A stretch of 14,345 nt of DNA from Pseudomonadota bacterium (GTDB lineage Bacteria; Pseudomonadota; Alphaproteobacteria; Rhodospirillales; 2-02-FULL-58-16): positions 1-14,345 of the forward strand of contig JACZWD010000045.1 in the NCBI GenBank assembly GCA_022572335.1, written 5' to 3'. A model generated the notes under the pieces. That model did not search any database. It was not told the origin of the DNA and was given only the letters and a program-made list of their open reading frames with translations. Shown here piece by piece: positions 14,296 through 14,345 of this stretch (within the stretch, counting starts at the first letter, position 1; every line of letters starts with the position of its first letter). The position numbers were made by a program, and so were the translations under genes.

Positions 14296-14345
14296 CCGGG
14301 CCCGGGACGCCCCTGTGCGCGAACACGCCACCCCGTGGCCGCCCC
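14292..14345 (+). CDS. Possible start of a further Pse-operon gene (runs off the right edge)
   Basis: A GTG at 14292 overlaps the pseC stop (GTGA) and has GGAG five bases upstream. The frame stays open for 18 codons to the window edge (MTGPGTPLCANTPPRGRP). The overlap arrangement is like that between pseB and pseC, which supports a coupled downstream gene. The stretch is too short and too GC-rich for a product call, and an open frame of this length could occur by chance. Confidence 0.3.
   Translation, partial: MTGPGTPLCANTPPRGRP

Overview
The window is GC-rich DNA, apart from a few AT-richer intergenic patches. It looks like a chromosomal segment of a motile alphaproteobacterium, most likely a Rhodospirillales-type organism. 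That placement is inference. It rests on two perfect CtrA-type boxes (TTAA-N7-TTAAC), an alphaproteobacterial-style flagellin N-terminus, and the general look of the proteins. No rRNA, tRNA, CRISPR array, transposase or integrase was seen.

Layout from left to right. (1) 1-403, minus: the first 134 codons of the translational GTPase TypA/BipA, with a TTG start. (2) 404-1012: a GC-rich gap with two perfect hairpins and no convincing gene. (3) 1013-2911, plus: three exported envelope proteins, namely a small DUF3012 lipoprotein, an OmpA-domain lipoprotein and a DUF4197 protein. (4) 3004-5649, minus: argE-type M20 deacylase and the TrkH potassium channel subunit. (5) 5714-5826: two near-identical 52-bp copies of a GC-rich palindromic element; the second supplies the stop codon of the neighbouring gene. 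(6) 5797-10179, minus: a pseudaminic acid (Pse) arm with a PseG-PseH fusion, PseI, an SpsF-family cytidylyltransferase and a frameshifted Gfo/Idh/MocA oxidoreductase. (7) 10180-11995: a regulatory core with a CtrA box, a GGDEF diguanylate cyclase with an intact inhibitory site, a decayed flagellin 5' fragment and a second CtrA box. (8) 11996-14295, plus: pseB and pseC, and perhaps the first codons of a further gene at the edge.

The genes can be read as one pathway. PseB dehydrates and epimerises UDP-GlcNAc, PseC transaminates, the C-terminal GNAT domain of the fusion (PseH role) N-acetylates, its N-terminal PseG domain removes UDP, PseI condenses with phosphoenolpyruvate, and the SpsF-like enzyme probably makes the CMP-sugar (PseF role). 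Pseudaminic acid commonly decorates flagellin. A flagellin remnant and CtrA boxes in the gap between the two arms fit a flagellar glycosylation locus under cell-cycle/motility control, and the diguanylate cyclase sits between the arms.

The most interesting points are the paired CtrA boxes, the flagellin remnant with a tandem codon duplication, the PseG-PseH fusion, the SpsF-for-PseF substitution, and the palindromic repeat pair that has overrun the end of a frameshifted gene.
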